DNA of 64,000 bases from Eurosta solidaginis (lineage: Eukaryota; Arthropoda; Insecta; Diptera; Tephritidae): the NCBI RefSeq assembly GCF_040869045.1, contig NC_090320.1, positions 245,892,978 through 245,956,977 of the forward strand. Reading direction: 5' to 3'. A model generated the notes under the pieces. It worked only from the letters and a program-made list of their open reading frames with translations, did no database searches and had not been told where the DNA came from. Every line of letters begins with the position of its first letter. The stretch's first letter is position 1. Positions 1 to 12,649 of the stretch are shown here, piece by piece. The position numbers and the translations under genes were made by a program.

Positions 1-375
1 CAGCTTAAGCACGCTTCCTCCAGAATTTCTGCTGCTTTCTTCGTATCTTTAATTTCCGCCTGAAATACGCTGCAGTAGTCTGGCAGCCTTTAGAATTTAC
101 TTATTTTTGGATCGACATGGTAAACAGCAGACACGACCAAATCCATTAATTTGGAACCATCCGTATACACGTGTATGGTATGTTTAGCCGTTTCTGAACC
201 TTGGCTCCAACCATCCGGCTCACTTGTAGCCCCAAGATCTCTTTCGAAGGTATGGCACGGGGCCATATATTCCACTTGCTCGATATTAGATGGCGATATA
301 CTGCTATGGCCATGAGGCCTGCACTCAAGCTGCCCCGAGGCCTCAAGGGTCTCAAGCCTTTTTGCAGTTTCTAAA
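1..375 (-). mobile_element. Non-LTR retrotransposon fragment, RNase H N-terminal part (family B)
   Basis: Read on the minus strand, this piece runs from the linker before RNase H into the RNase H domain. It carries a HxVYTDGSK motif (around 150-190), the first catalytic-Asp strand of RNase H, and then a stretch matching PDYCSVFQAEI of the copies at 49174 and 52080. RNase H of this kind degrades the RNA strand during reverse transcription in I/LOA-type non-LTR elements. The frame is broken between the motifs, and the window edge cuts the rest. It is a dead fragment. The clade is inferred from the presence of RNase H; jockey elements lack it. Confidence 0.72.
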
Positions 376-615
376 GCGATATTTTTTGGCCATTATGTGT
401 GCAGGAGGGTTGTGTAGAGTGTCTTAACCTACTGAAACCAGCCGGAGCTAATAATAAACTTTAGAATGTTTTGAATTAAATCAAAGCCAACTCTCAAACG
501 TTGCCGTAGCAGCTCTTCTTACATATGTTGATTTAATGTCTTCTCATTCTTGAAGCGAGTGTTGATATCGCCTCAGAGTATCAGATATTAAGACGCATCA
601 GGTGAACAAATTAAG

Positions 616-1740
616 CTAAGAGCCGTAAAGGGATATAGGTCCGGTGGTAGCTTCCCTGTCGCGACCGAAGTACTTTCGCCTAGTTCTTGCAAAAGCTGAG
701 CAACCAGGCATAAATTGATTTGGTGATTCCAACTCATCATCCTCCATACAGCTGCAGCAGGATGGAGTTTCCATTATATTGAGACGTACCGCATGTATAC
801 CCATGGGACAGTTCCCTGTCAAAACCCCAATGACCATTGATAGGTGAGCCTTAGTGAACCCAATTATTTCAGCAGACCTCCTGCCATCCACTTTCGGCCA
901 GAAAGATCTTGCTACCCTGCAAGACGTGGTGTCCGCCCAACGTTTGCTGAGCTGACTCGGGGCCCAGCAATGGAGGAGCAATCCACAGGTGGCCATCGGG
1001 ATCTGGAATTCCCTACAGCCATCTTCATCTGGTTCAGTTGTACCGATGCGAGCTAAGAGATCCGCTTGACAATTACCCGGGATATCACTATAGCCCGGAA
1101 CCCAGATAATCTTAACTGTAAAATAATTCGATGCAATCGATAGCGAGGTCAGGCACTCCCAGACCACCCTCAATCGCACTGTAGTTGAGCTCAAGACCTT
1201 GATAGCCGCTCAGAGTAGATGTTAAATTCCCTAACCGTAGTAGCACTGGATAGAATTCCATCTACCGCATCCTTAATCGCAGCAACTTCCGCTTGGTATA
1301 CACTGCAGTGATCAGCCAACTTAAACTTGCGGCTTAAATTTAACTCTTGACAAAAGATCCCCCCACCAACCTTTCCATCCAGCTTCGACCCATCCGTGAA
1401 CAAGTTAACTGATCCCATGCCCCAGATAATTCCTCTTCACCACTTCTCTCTCGGTGGAATGACTGGGGTGAAGGTTGTATAGGGAGCAGTTATCGGCATA
1501 CAATAGTCCGTTCTGTCCGGGATAAAGTCGAAACTAGTAAGAAGGCTAGAGTGTCCGCGGACAGAAAGTCCATATCCCATATCAAGAAACCTGACCAACG
1601 ACCTTGCCGCGGCCGCCTTTCCCGCAATATCTACTGGGTATATGTTCAGCATGACGTTCGGGGATATACTAAACTGATTATAAAGTTTTCCCCATACCAA
1701 AGGTCTGTTAGAGTAACTGACCATAAAATACGACGTCCCA
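616..1740 (-). pseudogene. Degenerate non-LTR retrotransposon, RT-to-RNase H linker plus RNase H (family A)
   Basis: Three minus-strand frames join end to end: 1724-1437 (linker after reverse transcriptase), 1418-1191 (RNase H start, with LFTDGSK and a CSVYQAEVAAI helix) and 1194-616 (IIWVPGYSDIPGN strand, then the Cys-rich tail CCSCMEDDELES). The order is that of the C-terminal half of an I/LOA-type pol protein. At least two frameshifts separate the frames, so no intact protein is possible. The IPGN motif stands where active RNases H have a conserved His/Asp-containing loop. The same family recurs at 23965-24955 on the plus strand, at 54612-54850 and probably at 48120-48850. Confidence 0.78.
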
Positions 1741-2985
1741 GGGATACATTTTTTCAGACTTAATAAGAATGAGTGAGGTTAAAGTATATACTTCTCGACA
1801 GAATTGATAGACGTACGTGACCTGCATCTGCATTGGAGGCGATTATAAGGCCCAATGACCCTATGATTTGTGCTGAGATTATCACATACATGTTAACCAA
1901 TAGTCGCAACCTTATGCTCATATCAGCACACGTCACAGCAGGGCAATTATCTGCGACCATATGAATCAACTAATGTGCGATTTGTGCTGATACCTACTGG
2001 CAGATGAAGCTGCTTGTCGGCGAGGGTGAGGGTGGATTCATATCTTGGCAGTAAGCCATACTGCTGTGACGATAACTATGATGAGTTTTGTGATTGAAAT
2101 CATTGAAAGAATTGAATGTCAATTACAATTAATATCATATTGGTCTTCTACCGCTGTTCAAGCACAGTGACAGATACAAATGGCGGCGACTGCAAAGGCA
2201 TAGTCACTGATAACATTATACTTTAAACGCAGACTATGTTTTGCCTTTTCGCGCGATCTACCAACTATGGTATTTATATCAGGCGCTCCGATGGCTAGAT
2301 TATTCAAACTTGCCAGCAATATGGTCTATTTGCATTGTGGAACGCACAGGTTTGCCTCGTTAGCGTACAGATGCTCAACATAAGGGTTAATCTTGTCTGC
2401 TCATAGGTCTCTTTGGCCAGATCGTCCATACTGCAGCGGTCAGGACAGTAAGCCGGATGGTGAACAAGTGAGGTTGCGTGTACCTCTCTAAATCCAGTCC
2501 ACGCTGATCTGCGATCCCCTTTTACCCTCTTTCTGCACGCCCTTGTTTTAATCGTATTAAAAAGTAACTCACACGCCTAAAAGTTGATATATTCATATTT
2601 TTTACATTTAAAATTGATAATTGTTTATTTTAAAACAAATTTACAGCTTTTAGATAAATATTTACCCAGAACATTACTATATTTAATTTGACTGAGAGGC
2701 AAGTAATTGGTTTGATAATTGAACTAAATGGTTGCGACCCACTGAAAAAAGGCGAGTATACCTACTCATATGATTTCATACATTGTGGGTGAGTAGCTTA
2801 TTAGTTTTGGCCAAACAGTTTTCTAACAATTAAAATAATTGGAAAATAAATATAAAAAGAAAACGTTTTAGTGAAATTCTAGAAAAACTCAGCTGGCGTA
2901 ACTTAGATGCGTGAAATTAAGTTGCGTAATTACCTACCCTGTAGGGGAGATCACCGGTCTGAACTAAGTTATTTGGAGCTACATT
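1741..2985. other. No recognised feature
   Basis: No coding region, inverted repeat or tandem array stands out. The first few hundred bases may be further decayed sequence of the family A element, but no motif supports this. The second half is AT-rich. Confidence 0.5.
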
Positions 2986-2989
2986 TTTC

Positions 2990-3250
2990 AATGGTTAGAT
3001 TAGGTTGAACCGGCTGATCCGTGAGAACTTGACATAGGCTGAATGAGACCGTAGTGTTACCAGAAGTTTGACCAAACTGAAAACCCTATCAGAAACCAAG
3101 ACCTTGGTTACTACATTACTCCGTCCTCTTGGCAAATACTAGAAGCTTTCTAAGGCCTATGCTATTTGCTGCTTGCTGATAGCTGGAGTTATAGCCTTAC
3201 GAGCACAGGTCACGAGCATAAAACGTGCTGGAACGTTTCCTCCACAACCC
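2990..3250 (-). mobile_element. Family B non-LTR 3' end fragment
   Basis: On the minus strand this matches the last ~250 bases of the family B copies ending near 50150 and 53046: the end of the RNase H-tail coding sequence, then the shared 3' UTR (CCAGTTCAACCTAA-type ending). Here the tail reads as GGTTAGATTAGGTTGAACC on the plus strand at about 2993. It has no coding capacity. Confidence 0.7.
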
Positions 3251-4340
3251 ACACATTTTTTGAAAGTTTTGAAATTTTAGTTCACACTAAACATTTCTTG
3301 TTATCGTAAATCAAGGAACTGGCAGGGATATTGCCGCCATCGACCTACTTCGTTTTTCCCACTGTAACTCTTGTTCTGAGCAAGAAATTAGTTACACTAG
3401 TTTTTAATTTCTTTCGGGGTACTTACACTTGCTCATACTGTCTTTATGCGCTGACAGAACTATGCCAATGTGATAGTCACAGCTGAAATGCTTTTAAAAA
3501 AGTCGCAAATTGTGTTAATGTGTTGTCAAGCGTTGTCTCTAGAGTCACGAAACAAGTGCTGCAAACAACAGCTTCAAACGATATGTGCTGTCAAGCATGA
3601 CTTTACTTGATTGCACATACTTTTCAATTTACCACAAAAAACGCTTGCTACACTTCAAAAATAATGAATACTACGAAAATTTGAAAGCCGAGGGAAAATT
3701 AGAGAAAAGACATTAAACTAGAATTCTTCAAAATTTTGATAACTGCAACTCTATTGGTATATAGTTAAGATGAAAGCTTTACAGTTGGACAGCGAAGATA
3801 TCGAAAAGTCAGCGATTAGAGACAATCGACTCTGAACAGAAAAGAAAAGTGCAGGACGGGTACGAAGCAGAGAGAGTAGGGAACTCATTTCACCGGGAAG
3901 AATTAGGGATTGTGCAGCTGGAGGCAGTCGTGTTCGATGCATCCGGCCGTATTATGAAAGGCGTAGAATAAACGCGAATGCAATCCGCTGACAAGAAGCT
4001 TACGTGAGAATGATCAGACGCAAATTCTTCGAAAGCTGCTAGTCAAAGGGGAGGGAAATAGGCGTGATATTCTTACAAAGTAATGGTCAGATAAAGTAGA
4101 TGATAGAGGTAACATGGAGCTTCGGTATTCTCTGAAAGGCCAAAGGGAGTTAGCACAAAAGGCTCCAACTGTAACGAACTACAGAGCTTTTTAACCGTGG
4201 CAATCTCTTTGAACAAAAGTTTACCGATCATTTGGTTCAGCAATTACGTTAATCGCGTGCAACGATACTTGCTCTCGAACGTCTAGAGAAAGTGGTTCTA
4301 GCACAGTTATCTAGTGAATTCCTCCCAACTATTAAGCTGA
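3251..4340. other. No recognised feature
   Basis: Only short chance open frames occur, for example a minus-strand 63-codon frame at 3751-3942 with no recognisable domain. No clear repeat is seen. Confidence 0.5.
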
Positions 4341-4344
4341 GCTC

Positions 4345-4595
4345 AAAAACCATATAAGTGCTTTACGCGAATAATCTCCGTGGAGATTAAGAGGGACCTT
4401 CTCTACCCATTTTTTTAGTTCTATGCCGACTCCGAATGGGAGCTGCAAGGCAGATGAACTTTCATCCAGAATCCTTTCATCGCAGAGTGTTTGTCAAACA
4501 TTTTTTTTTTAATATTTGGTGTTGCTTCGCGCGAGACGCAGGTCCTTCGGTGAGCTAGGCGATGCACGCTACCACCAAACTACGGTGGCCGATGG
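4345..4595 (-). mobile_element. tRNA-derived SINE, degenerate copy
   Basis: The reverse complement begins CCACCGTAGTTTGGTGGTAG, a mutated version of the tRNA-like head seen at 60717 and 61901, and continues through the conserved body (CATCTGCCTTGCAG, GGAGTCGGCAT) to a worn end near 4345. Box B is damaged (CTGCGTCTCGCGC instead of GGGTTCACTCCC), and part of the body between head and body is missing. Transcription by RNA polymerase III is therefore unlikely from this copy. Confidence 0.7.
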
Positions 4596-5019
4596 GAAGT
4601 TCATTCGTAGGAAGTTCACATGTAGTGACGCTAATCCAGGTACAAGTGCCGTCATCTGGGGGAAAGATTTCTGGGCTGAGTGGGTAATTCCACTACATTA
4701 AAACGGAAGTCTCTCCCTAAGATTTATTATATAGAAACGCCCATACCTACACCCATTGATTTTGTCTAGTTTGTGCACGTTGTGGGTACGGAGAGCTGGA
4801 GATAGGCAAGTTATCCTGCTATACGGTGATAGCCCACTGAAAATATCGAGAGACGAGAGGACGGCGAATGGGATGGATAACATCCATACTGTGTGGAGTG
4901 GCGACACAAAGGATATAGGGGACTCCTTATCTTTCTATGCACTCCAACGCAGAAATAGGGGTGGTCTTCCTATATATATCCAGCCAAGGTTTGGAGAGAA
5001 TCATGCAAACACTTCTGTG

Positions 5020-5785
5020 CAGTCAACAGTAGCAGCAGGAATTCTGGAGGAAGCGTGCTTTAGTTGCAGTCGCTTCTTTATATATACTGATATCTAGCCG
5101 GCGATTAAGGCAATTTCTCACACAGTGCTTCATCAAGAACCGTCCTGGAATCCAAAGAAGCATTATGGCGACTTCGCCCACGCCGGACCATACTATAATT
5201 GGGTTCGCGGCGAAAAAGGGATAGAAGGTAACTAAAGGCCGATGAGTTGGCAAAGGAGGGTGAACAGTCGATAAATCAACATTAGATGTCCCAATCCATT
5301 TGAGAGAACTCAAAAGGGTACATATGATCCATCAAACAGTAAAGCCGTGGACAGAAGCGCGAGGTTCCAAATTTCTAAGATCATGTGTAAATCCTACAAC
5401 ACACAAAGTCGCTTGTATCTCAAAAGTGAGAAATCTTAAGGATCACGATGGGCATGCTAACTGGACGCTGTCTTCTGGCGTAATATGCTTATAAGTTAGG
5501 GCTCATCAGTCGAAACGGTTGGGAACGTTCTGCGTTCGCGTCCTGCATTCGCCAGGTCAAAGCCTCGCTGGGAGCGGCAGAGTTACCAGATGGGTATTCG
5601 CTAGATCCCAGTTAACTTTCAGTATTCGTCAAGAGGAAGGGGAATTCTATAACATAAGCCCTGGTACCTAATTGAGCGTTTTCCCTTTGCTCGTCAAACA
5701 TATTCTGGTAGCATTATGGACATTCAGTCTATGTGAGGTCTTTGTTGACCGACCAGTTCAATCTAACCTAGCATCATTCACTAAA
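5020..5785 (+). pseudogene. Degenerate family B non-LTR fragment (RNase H and 3' UTR)
   Basis: Fragments of the family B pol C-terminus follow one another: ILEEACFSCSR (RNase H helix), a DVPIHLRELKRVHMIHQTVK stretch near 5290-5345 matching DVPIRLGEIKRRREVHMIDQ at 49600, and the Cys-rich tail near 5500-5560. The 3' UTR follows, ending GACCAGTTCAATCTAACCT at about 5777. Many stops and shifts make it noncoding. It matches the copies at 49045-50150 and 51503-53046. Confidence 0.68.
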
Positions 5786-6378
5786 AACACATCAGTCTAT
5801 TTTTTATTTATTTCAATAATTTGAATCTTAATTTGTATCTTAGCTCATATTTTTTGTGGTTTTAACTGCGCTCCAGATGGTTTTAACATATTTCAAGAAT
5901 ACGATACACATTAACTTATAACTTAATTATTCAGCAGCTCTCATCATTACTTTGAAATTGATTAAGTAATTGTAGCCTATTTTTTGGAAGCTTCGAAAAC
6001 TTGGTAATAAAAAACAAAAAATAATTAATTTAGCTTCTTCTTTTATATAACCAGACATATTGACGCTGTTCAGATACGGAAACATTTTCTTGGCAAAGTG
6101 TTGCTCTGCTACCGATTGCTAGGTGAGACAGCCACGAAAGAACAAGACAGGTACGGACAACTCATTTCCTTCCATGTCTGTGCAGCGCCATTTGATAAGA
6201 AAAAACAAGTAAGGACGGGACTGTCTTCGGCTGTGCCGAAGACTTCATACCTTTGATGAATGGGGCTGAACAATAATCTTATCCCATTTGTAATCTCCAA
6301 ATAATGCGCTGTATAAGAAAAGAAATATACAGTGAACAGATATACGTACCTAAACGATTTTAAGATAAATATAACAAA
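5786..6378. other. No recognised feature
   Basis: AT-rich sequence. A minus-strand 63-codon frame at 6109-6300 shows no recognisable domain. The last ~80 bases may belong to the repeat that follows. Confidence 0.45.
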
Positions 6379-7036
6379 ATGGCAAAAAACCCCTTATCTG
6401 AACGATCAGTTGTATGGGATATGTATTATGTATAGCTCCGTTCAAAGTGATTTTTTCAGAAAATCTTCTATGATATATTAAAATATATATCACCGAGTTT
6501 CCGTTTATACTTTCTAAATTAAGGGAGAAATGGCCAAAAATCTTTCTATCTGGACGATCGGTTGTATGGGATATAACTATATATAGCTCCGATCAAAGTG
6601 ATTTTTTCAGGATATCTTCTACGATATATTAGAATATATATCACCGAGTTTCACGTTTATACCTTCTAAATTGCGGCAGGACTGACCAAAATCGTCTTAT
6701 CTGAACGATCGGTTGTATGGGAGATATATGTTATAATAGTCCGATCCTACCGGATCCGACAAATGTCTAATATAATACAAAAATAAATCATTGTGCCAAA
6801 TTTCATTGAGATATCTCAAAATTTGAGGGACTAGTTTGCGTTCAAATAGACAGACCGACGGACAGACGGACGGACAGATGGACGGAAAGACGGACATGGC
6901 TATATCAACTCAGCTCGTCGCCCTGATCAATTCGGTATACTTAATGGTAAGTCTATCTTCTATATTTCTCAACGTTACAAACATCGGACCAAAGTTAATA
7001 TACCATTTCATGTTCATGAAAGGTATAAAAACCAAT
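6379..7036 (+). repeat. Unclassified interspersed repeat (T) with ~150-bp internal repeats and a GACG tract
   Basis: Two and a half tandem units of about 150 bp (starting near 6379, 6529 and 6680) share GATCGGTTGTATGGGA and CAAAGTGATTTTTTCAG blocks. A short GACGGACG-type run (6850-6890) follows, then a tail ending GAAAGGTATAAAAA. The GACG run and the pre-run phrase ATTGAGATATCTCAAAATTT recur in the Q repeat (12330-12430, 51120-51190), so T and Q appear distantly related or share modules. No protein is encoded. Confidence 0.6.
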
Positions 7037-7639
7037 TAGCTCTGAATTACTTGCTTGATTAGTACACACAAATGCACAAAATACGTAAATTTTTAGCGAG
7101 AAAAACATGTTGAACAGGAAGTTTCAATTGTCCAGTAATAAATATGAATACTTGTTCCATTATTCCGTTCCATTTCTTGCATCACTGGGTGAACACGTAC
7201 ATTGATTTTTAAGGTGAGTACCTATGTATGTGTGTGTGTGTGTGGTCTGCATTAACTTATTAACTACAGTTAAGCTTTTTTGTAAAGAGAAATTGTGAAA
7301 TTTGATTTTATGACTCTATTAGTACGTACCTATTGATATGCAGTCATATGTGTGTATGTGTAATTGGTAAAGTAATTAGTTCAGACACGTTCATTACTAA
7401 CAATAAAAGTACAGTCGCAGTAAACTTTCCAAAAAATTTAAGTACAGGGTGACCAGGTTGGTTAGTTTGTTTGTTGATTGTTCAGTTACCGCATTTTGAT
7501 ATCAATGCTCTTGAACTAACTAAAGAAAACTGTTATAAGAAGACTCACAAATACATAAAAGCCAATTAGCGATTTCCATCCCACTATCTACACTGCCTTT
7601 GTTTTAAATAGAGTTTCTAATCCATTCTAAACAGATTTC
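7037..7639. other. No recognised feature
   Basis: Contains a short GT run near 7230 and scattered AT-rich sequence. No gene or repeat is identified. Confidence 0.45.
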
Positions 7640-7759
7640 GACAGAAGTCATTCTATTATAATCACAGCCGTATCGTCTGAGCCCTCAACGAGCAAACTTA
7701 AAATGACTCCGGTATATTTAGAGCACCTGAACGCATATGTGGAATGTTGAGTTGTTATT

Positions 7760-8175
7760 GTTCTTGTATTAACGATAAAGACACTCCCCGAAGGGAGTGT
7801 TATCGATGTTGGTGGTCCTTTGCTGGATGTAGATGCGGTATGTTCCGGTAACAAATCACCATGAAGGTACTATCCCACCATCTCGGGAACGATTTATATG
7901 ACCACATTAAACCTTCCAGGCCATTACGACCTCACCACCCCTAGTTCCATGAGGAACTTGTGGTCGCCAGAACCTCGACTATCAATAAAACAGGATTCGC
8001 AGCGGATAGGTGAGGTTGACAATTGGGTTGGAAAATCTATATATTACGCTAGCAACCCCTTGAGAGGGTTGCGCTACACAACCCCTTCAATCAATTTGGT
8101 ATCTTAGTCGCCTCTTACGACAGGCGTACTTACCGCGGGTATGTTCTAAGCCCCCAAACCCGCTGGGGTAGAAAT
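7760..8175 (+). repeat. Interspersed 3'-UTR-like repeat (U) with stem-loops
   Basis: It begins ATTAACGATAAAGACACTCC, followed by the hairpin ACTCCCCGAAGGGAGT near 7783-7800. Further short palindromes include AACCCCTTGAGAGGGTT near 8054-8070. It ends in a block running to CAAACCCGCTGGGGT. Related, more decayed pieces occur at 36583-36720, inverted at 36880-37030, inverted at 42690-42795, and at 53076-53170. The folded, noncoding character fits the 3' UTR of a non-LTR element. The parent element is not identified here. Confidence 0.55.
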
Positions 8176-8254
8176 GTTTAGTATTATATAGTGGCGAATG
8201 TAAATGTGAGTGATTGCAATGCAAAGTATCATGGCGTCGTACAAAATCTGACCC

Positions 8255-8340
8255 TTAAACTAGCGACCGCAGGATACGAGCACAGATCGTGCTCAATCGT
8301 TTTCTCCAATACTTTTCTTTTTTACAAAACTTGTCCGATG
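8255..8340 (-). mobile_element. Short family B non-LTR scrap
   Basis: GCAGGATACGAGCACAGATC and the following GTTTTCTCCAATACTTTTC match, in reverse complement, the segment of the family B Cys-rich tail at about 52760-52820. It is too short to say more. Confidence 0.45.
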
Positions 8341-8599
8341 TGTAAACATCTTTTCTCACGGTATGGGGGAATACAGAATGTAAGCGTTAGTATAGCCACT
8401 ACACTGTAGCATAATGTCGCAACAATGTGCGTGGTAGAGTTGATAGAAATCAAACAGCAAATCAAGGCAAGACAAAGTAATGCAGTGAAAGTAAGGCAAA
8501 GTAAAATAAAGAAAACGGAGAAAAGTATAGTAAAACAAGTAAGGAAGGCTAAGTTCGGGTGTAACCGAACATAACATACTCAGTTGAGAGCTATGGAGA

Positions 8600-11215
8600 C
8601 AAAATAAGGAAAATCAATCTGGGGTAACCCTGGAATGTGGTTGTATAACATGTGTATCAAATGAAAGGTATTAAAGAGTATTTTAAGAGAGAGTAGGCCA
8701 TAGTTCTATGGATGAACGCCATTTAGGGATATCGCCATAAAGGTAGACCAGGGCTGACTCTAGAATTTGTTTGTACGATATGGGTATCAAATGAAAGGTG
8801 TTACTGAGCATTTTAAGAGGGAGTGGGCCTTAGGTCTATCGGTGGACGCCTTTTCGAGATGTCCCCATTAAGGTGGACCAGGGGTGATTCTATAATGTGT
8901 TTGTACGATATGGGTATCAAATGAAAGCTGTTAATGAGTATTTTGAAAAGGAGTGATCCTTAGTTCCATAGGTGGACGCCGTTTCGAGATATCGCCATAA
9001 AGGTGGACCAGGGGTGTCTCTAGAATGTGTTTGTACGATTTGGGAATCAAATGAAAGGTGTTACTGAGCATTTTAAGAGGGAGTGGGCATTAGGTCTATA
9101 GGTGGACGCCTTTTCGAGATATCGCCATTAGGGTGGGCCAGGGGTGACTCTAGAATGTTTGTACGGTATGGGTATCAAACGAAAGGTGTTACTGAGCATT
9201 TTAAGAGGGAGTGGGCATGAGGTCTATAGGTGGACGCCTTTTCGAGATATCGTCATTAGGGTGGGCCAGGGGTGACTCTAGAATGTGTTTGTACGATATT
9301 TGCATCAAACGAAAGGTGTTACTGAGCATTTTAAGAGGGAGTGGGCATTAGGTATATAGGTGGACGCCCTTTCGAGATATCGCCATTAGGGTGGGCCAGG
9401 GGTGACTCTAGAATGTTTGTACGATATGGGTATCAAACGAAAGGTGTTACTGAGCATTTTAAGAGGGAGTGGGCATTAGGTCTATAGGTGGACGCCTTTT
9501 CGAGATATCGCCATTAGGGTGGGCCAGGGGTGACTATAGAATGTGTTTGTACGATATGGCTATCAAATGAAAGGTAGTAAGGAGTATTTTAAAAGGGAGT
9601 AATCCTTAGTTCTATAGGTGGACGCCTTTTCGAGATATCGCCATAAAGGTGGACCAAGGGTGACTCTAGAATGTTTGTACGATATGGGTATCAAACGAAA
9701 GGTGTTACTGAGCATTTTAAGAGGGAGTGGGCATTAGGTCTATAGGTTTACGCCTTTTCGAGATATCGCCATTAGGGTGGGCCAGGGTGACTCTAGAATG
9801 TGTTTGTACGATATGGGTATCAAATGAAAGGTGGTAATGAGTATTTTAAAAGGGAGTAATCCTTAGTTCTATAGGTGAACGCCTTTTCGAGATATCGCCA
9901 TAAAGCTGGACCAAGGGTGACTCTAGAATGTTTGTACGGTATGGGTATCAAACGAAAGGTGTTACTGAGCATTTTAAGAGGGAGTGGGCATTAGGTCTAT
10001 AGGTGGACGCCTTTTCGAGATATCGCCATTAGGGTGGGCCAGGGTGACTCTAGAATGTGTTTGTACGATATGGGTATCAAATGAAAGGTGGTAATGAGTA
10101 TTTTAAAAGGGAGTAATTCTTAGTTCTATAGGTGGACGCCTTTTCGAGATATCGCCAATAGGGTGGGCCAGGTGTGACTCTAGAATGTTTGTACGATATG
10201 GGTATCAAACGAAAGGTGTTACTGAGCATTTTAAGAGGGAGTGGGCATTAGGTCTATAGGTGGACGCCTTTTCGAGATATCGCCATTAGGGTGGGACAGG
10301 GGTGACTCTAGAATGTTTGTACGATATGTGTATCAAACGAAAGGTGTTACTGAGCATTTTAAGAGGGAGTGGACATTAGGTCTATAGGTGGACGCCTTTT
10401 CGAGATATCGCCATTAGGGTGGGCCAGGGGTGACTCTAGAATGTTTGTACGATATGGGTATCAAACGAAAGGTGTTACTGAGCATTTTAAGAGGGAGTGG
10501 ACATTAGGTCTATAGGTGGACGCCTTTTCGAGATATCGCCATTAGGGTGGGCCAGGGTGACTCTAGAATGTGTTTGTACGATATGGGTATCAAATGAAAG
10601 GTGGTAATGAGTATTTTAAAAGGGAGTAATCCTTAGTTCTATAGGTGGACGCCTTTTCGAAATATCGCCATTAGGGTGGGCCAGGTGTGACTCTAGAATG
10701 TTTGTACGATATGGGTATCAAACGAAAGCTGTTACTGAGCATTTTAAGAGGGAGTGGGCATTAGGTCTATAGGTGGACGCCTTTTCGAGATATCGCCATT
10801 AGGGTGGGCCAGGGGTGACTCTAGAATGTTTGTACGATATGGGTATCAAACGAAAGGTGTTACTGAGCATTTTAAGAGGGAGTGGACACTAGGTCTATAG
10901 GTGGACGCCTTTTCGAGATATCGCCATTAGGGTGGGCCAGGGGTGACTCTAGAATGTTTGTACGATATGGGTATCAAACGAAAGGTGTTACTGAGCATTT
11001 TACGAGGGAGGGGGCATTAGGTCTATAGGTGGACGCCTTTTAGAGATATCGCCATTAGGGTGGGACAGGGGTGACTCTGGTATGTTTTTGTACGATATGG
11101 ATATCAAATTAAAGGTATTAATAAGGGTTTTAAAAGCGAGTGGCCCTTAGATGTATATGTGAAGGCGTTCTCGCGATATCGACCAAAATGTGGACCAGGT
11201 GATCCAGAAAATCAT
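8600..11215 (+). repeat. Tandem minisatellite, about 20 units of ~128 bp
   Basis: Each unit carries GGTGGACGCCTTTTCGAGAT, ATCGCCATTAGGGTGGGCCA and GACTCTAGAATGTTTGTACG. I counted the CGCC-TTTTCGAGATATC landmark about 20 times. Two unit types exist: type 1 has CAAACGAAAGGTGTTACTGA and AGTGGGCATTAGG; type 2 has TGAAAGGTGGTAATGAGTAT and AGTAATCCTTAG. They alternate strictly between about 9415 and 10260 and again near 10560-10700, giving a ~255-bp higher-order period. Edge units (8600-8760 and 11050-11215) are the most diverged, as expected for arrays homogenised from the middle. Confidence 0.9.
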
Positions 11216-12363
11216 TTGTCGGGTACTGCTAATTTATTTATATATGCAATACCACTAACAGTATTCCTGCCAAGATTCCAAGGGCTGTTGATTTCGCCTT
11301 GTAGAACGTTTTCATTTTCTTCTACTTAATATGGTAGGTGTCACACCCATTTTACAAAGTTTTTTCCAAAGTTATATTTTGCGTCAATAAACCAATCCAG
11401 TTACCATGTTTCATCACTTTTTTCGTATTTGGTATAGAATTATGGCATTTTTTTCATTTTTCGTAATTTTCGATATCGATAAAGTGGGCGTGGTTATGGT
11501 CAGATTTCGCCCATTTTTTATACCAAGAAAAAGTGAGCTCAGGTAAGTACGTGGGCTAAGTTTAGTAAAGATATATCGGATTTTGCTCAAGTTATTGTGT
11601 TAATGGCCGAGCGGAAGGACAGACGGTGGACTGTGTATAAAAACTGGGCGTGGCTTCCACCGATTTCGCCCATTTTCACAGAGAACAGTTACCGTCATAG
11701 AATCTATGCTCCTACCAAATTTGAGAAGGATTGGTAAATTTTTGTTCGACTTATGGCAATAAAAGTATTCTAGACAAACTAAATGAAAATGGGCGGAGCC
11801 ACGCCCATTTTGAAATTTTCTTTTATTTTTGTATTTTGTTGCATCATATCATTACTGGAGTTGAATTTTGACTTAATTTACTTATATACAGTAAAGATAT
11901 TAAATTTTATGTTAAAATTTGAATTTTGAAAATTTTTTTTTTAAAAAGTGGGCGTGTTCTTCATCCAATTTTGCTAATTTTTATTTAGCACATATAGAAT
12001 AATAGTAGTAACGTTCCTGCCAAATTTCATCATGATATCTTCAACGACTGCCAAATTACAGCTTGCAAAACTTTTAAATTACCTTCTTTTAAAAGTGGGA
12101 GGTGCCACGCCCATTGTCCAAAATCTTACTAATTTTCTATTCTGCGTCATAACGTCAACCCATCTACCCAGTTTCGTCGCTTTATCTGTCTTTTGTAATG
12201 AGTTATCGCACTTTTTCGGTTTTTCGAAATATTCGATATCGAAAAAGTGGGCGTGGTTATAGTCCGATATCGTTCATTTTAAATAGCGATCTGAGATGAG
12301 TGCTCAGGAACCTACAAACCAAATTTCATCAAGATACCTCAAAATTTACTCAAGTTATCGTGT

Positions 12364-12430
12364 TAACGGACGGACGGACGGATGGACGGACGGACGGACG
12401 GACGGACGGACGGACGGACGGACGGACATG
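12364..12430 (+). repeat. GGAC tetranucleotide tract
   Basis: About 15 near-perfect GGAC repeats with one GGAT interruption lie within the Q repeat. Shorter, imperfect versions stand at 6850-6890, and in inverted orientation at 19162-19183 and 51129-51155. Confidence 0.93.
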
Positions 12431-12649
12431 GCTCAATCAAATTTTTTTTCGATCCTGATTATTTTGATATATGGAAGTCTATATCTATCTCGATTCCTTT
12501 ATATATGTACAACCAACCGTTATCCAATCAAACTTAATATACTCTGTGAGCTCTGCTCAACTGAGTATAAAAAAGTGGAGGGGAAATGAGAGCTAAGAGG
12601 TCAAAACGGAAGCTAATACCGAATCCGGAACCAAAACCGGGCATCATGT

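Larger units (their letters stand above)
8533..12575 (+). repeat. Long copy of unclassified repeat Q
   Basis: The 5' end reads AAGTAAGGAAGGCTAAGTTC with a GGTGTAACCG block, and the 3' end reads GAGCTCTGCTCAACTGAGTA followed by TAAAAAA. Between them lie about 20 tandem units of ~128 bp (8600-11215), then a unique-looking region (11216-12300) with repeated GTGGGCGTGG/CGCCCATTTT blocks, then a GACG tract. Two shorter copies, 19016-20740 and 50979-53075 (both minus, both interrupted), show the same ends but lack the tandem array and most of the middle. No transposase or polymerase is encoded, so it is non-autonomous. A Helitron-like origin is possible but unproven: no clear CTRR end or hairpin was confirmed. 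Confidence 0.65.

Noticed and set aside
8600..11215. CRISPR-like spaced repeats
   Set aside because: The units are ~128 bp, contiguous and without unique spacers, in a eukaryotic transposon-rich setting: a minisatellite.
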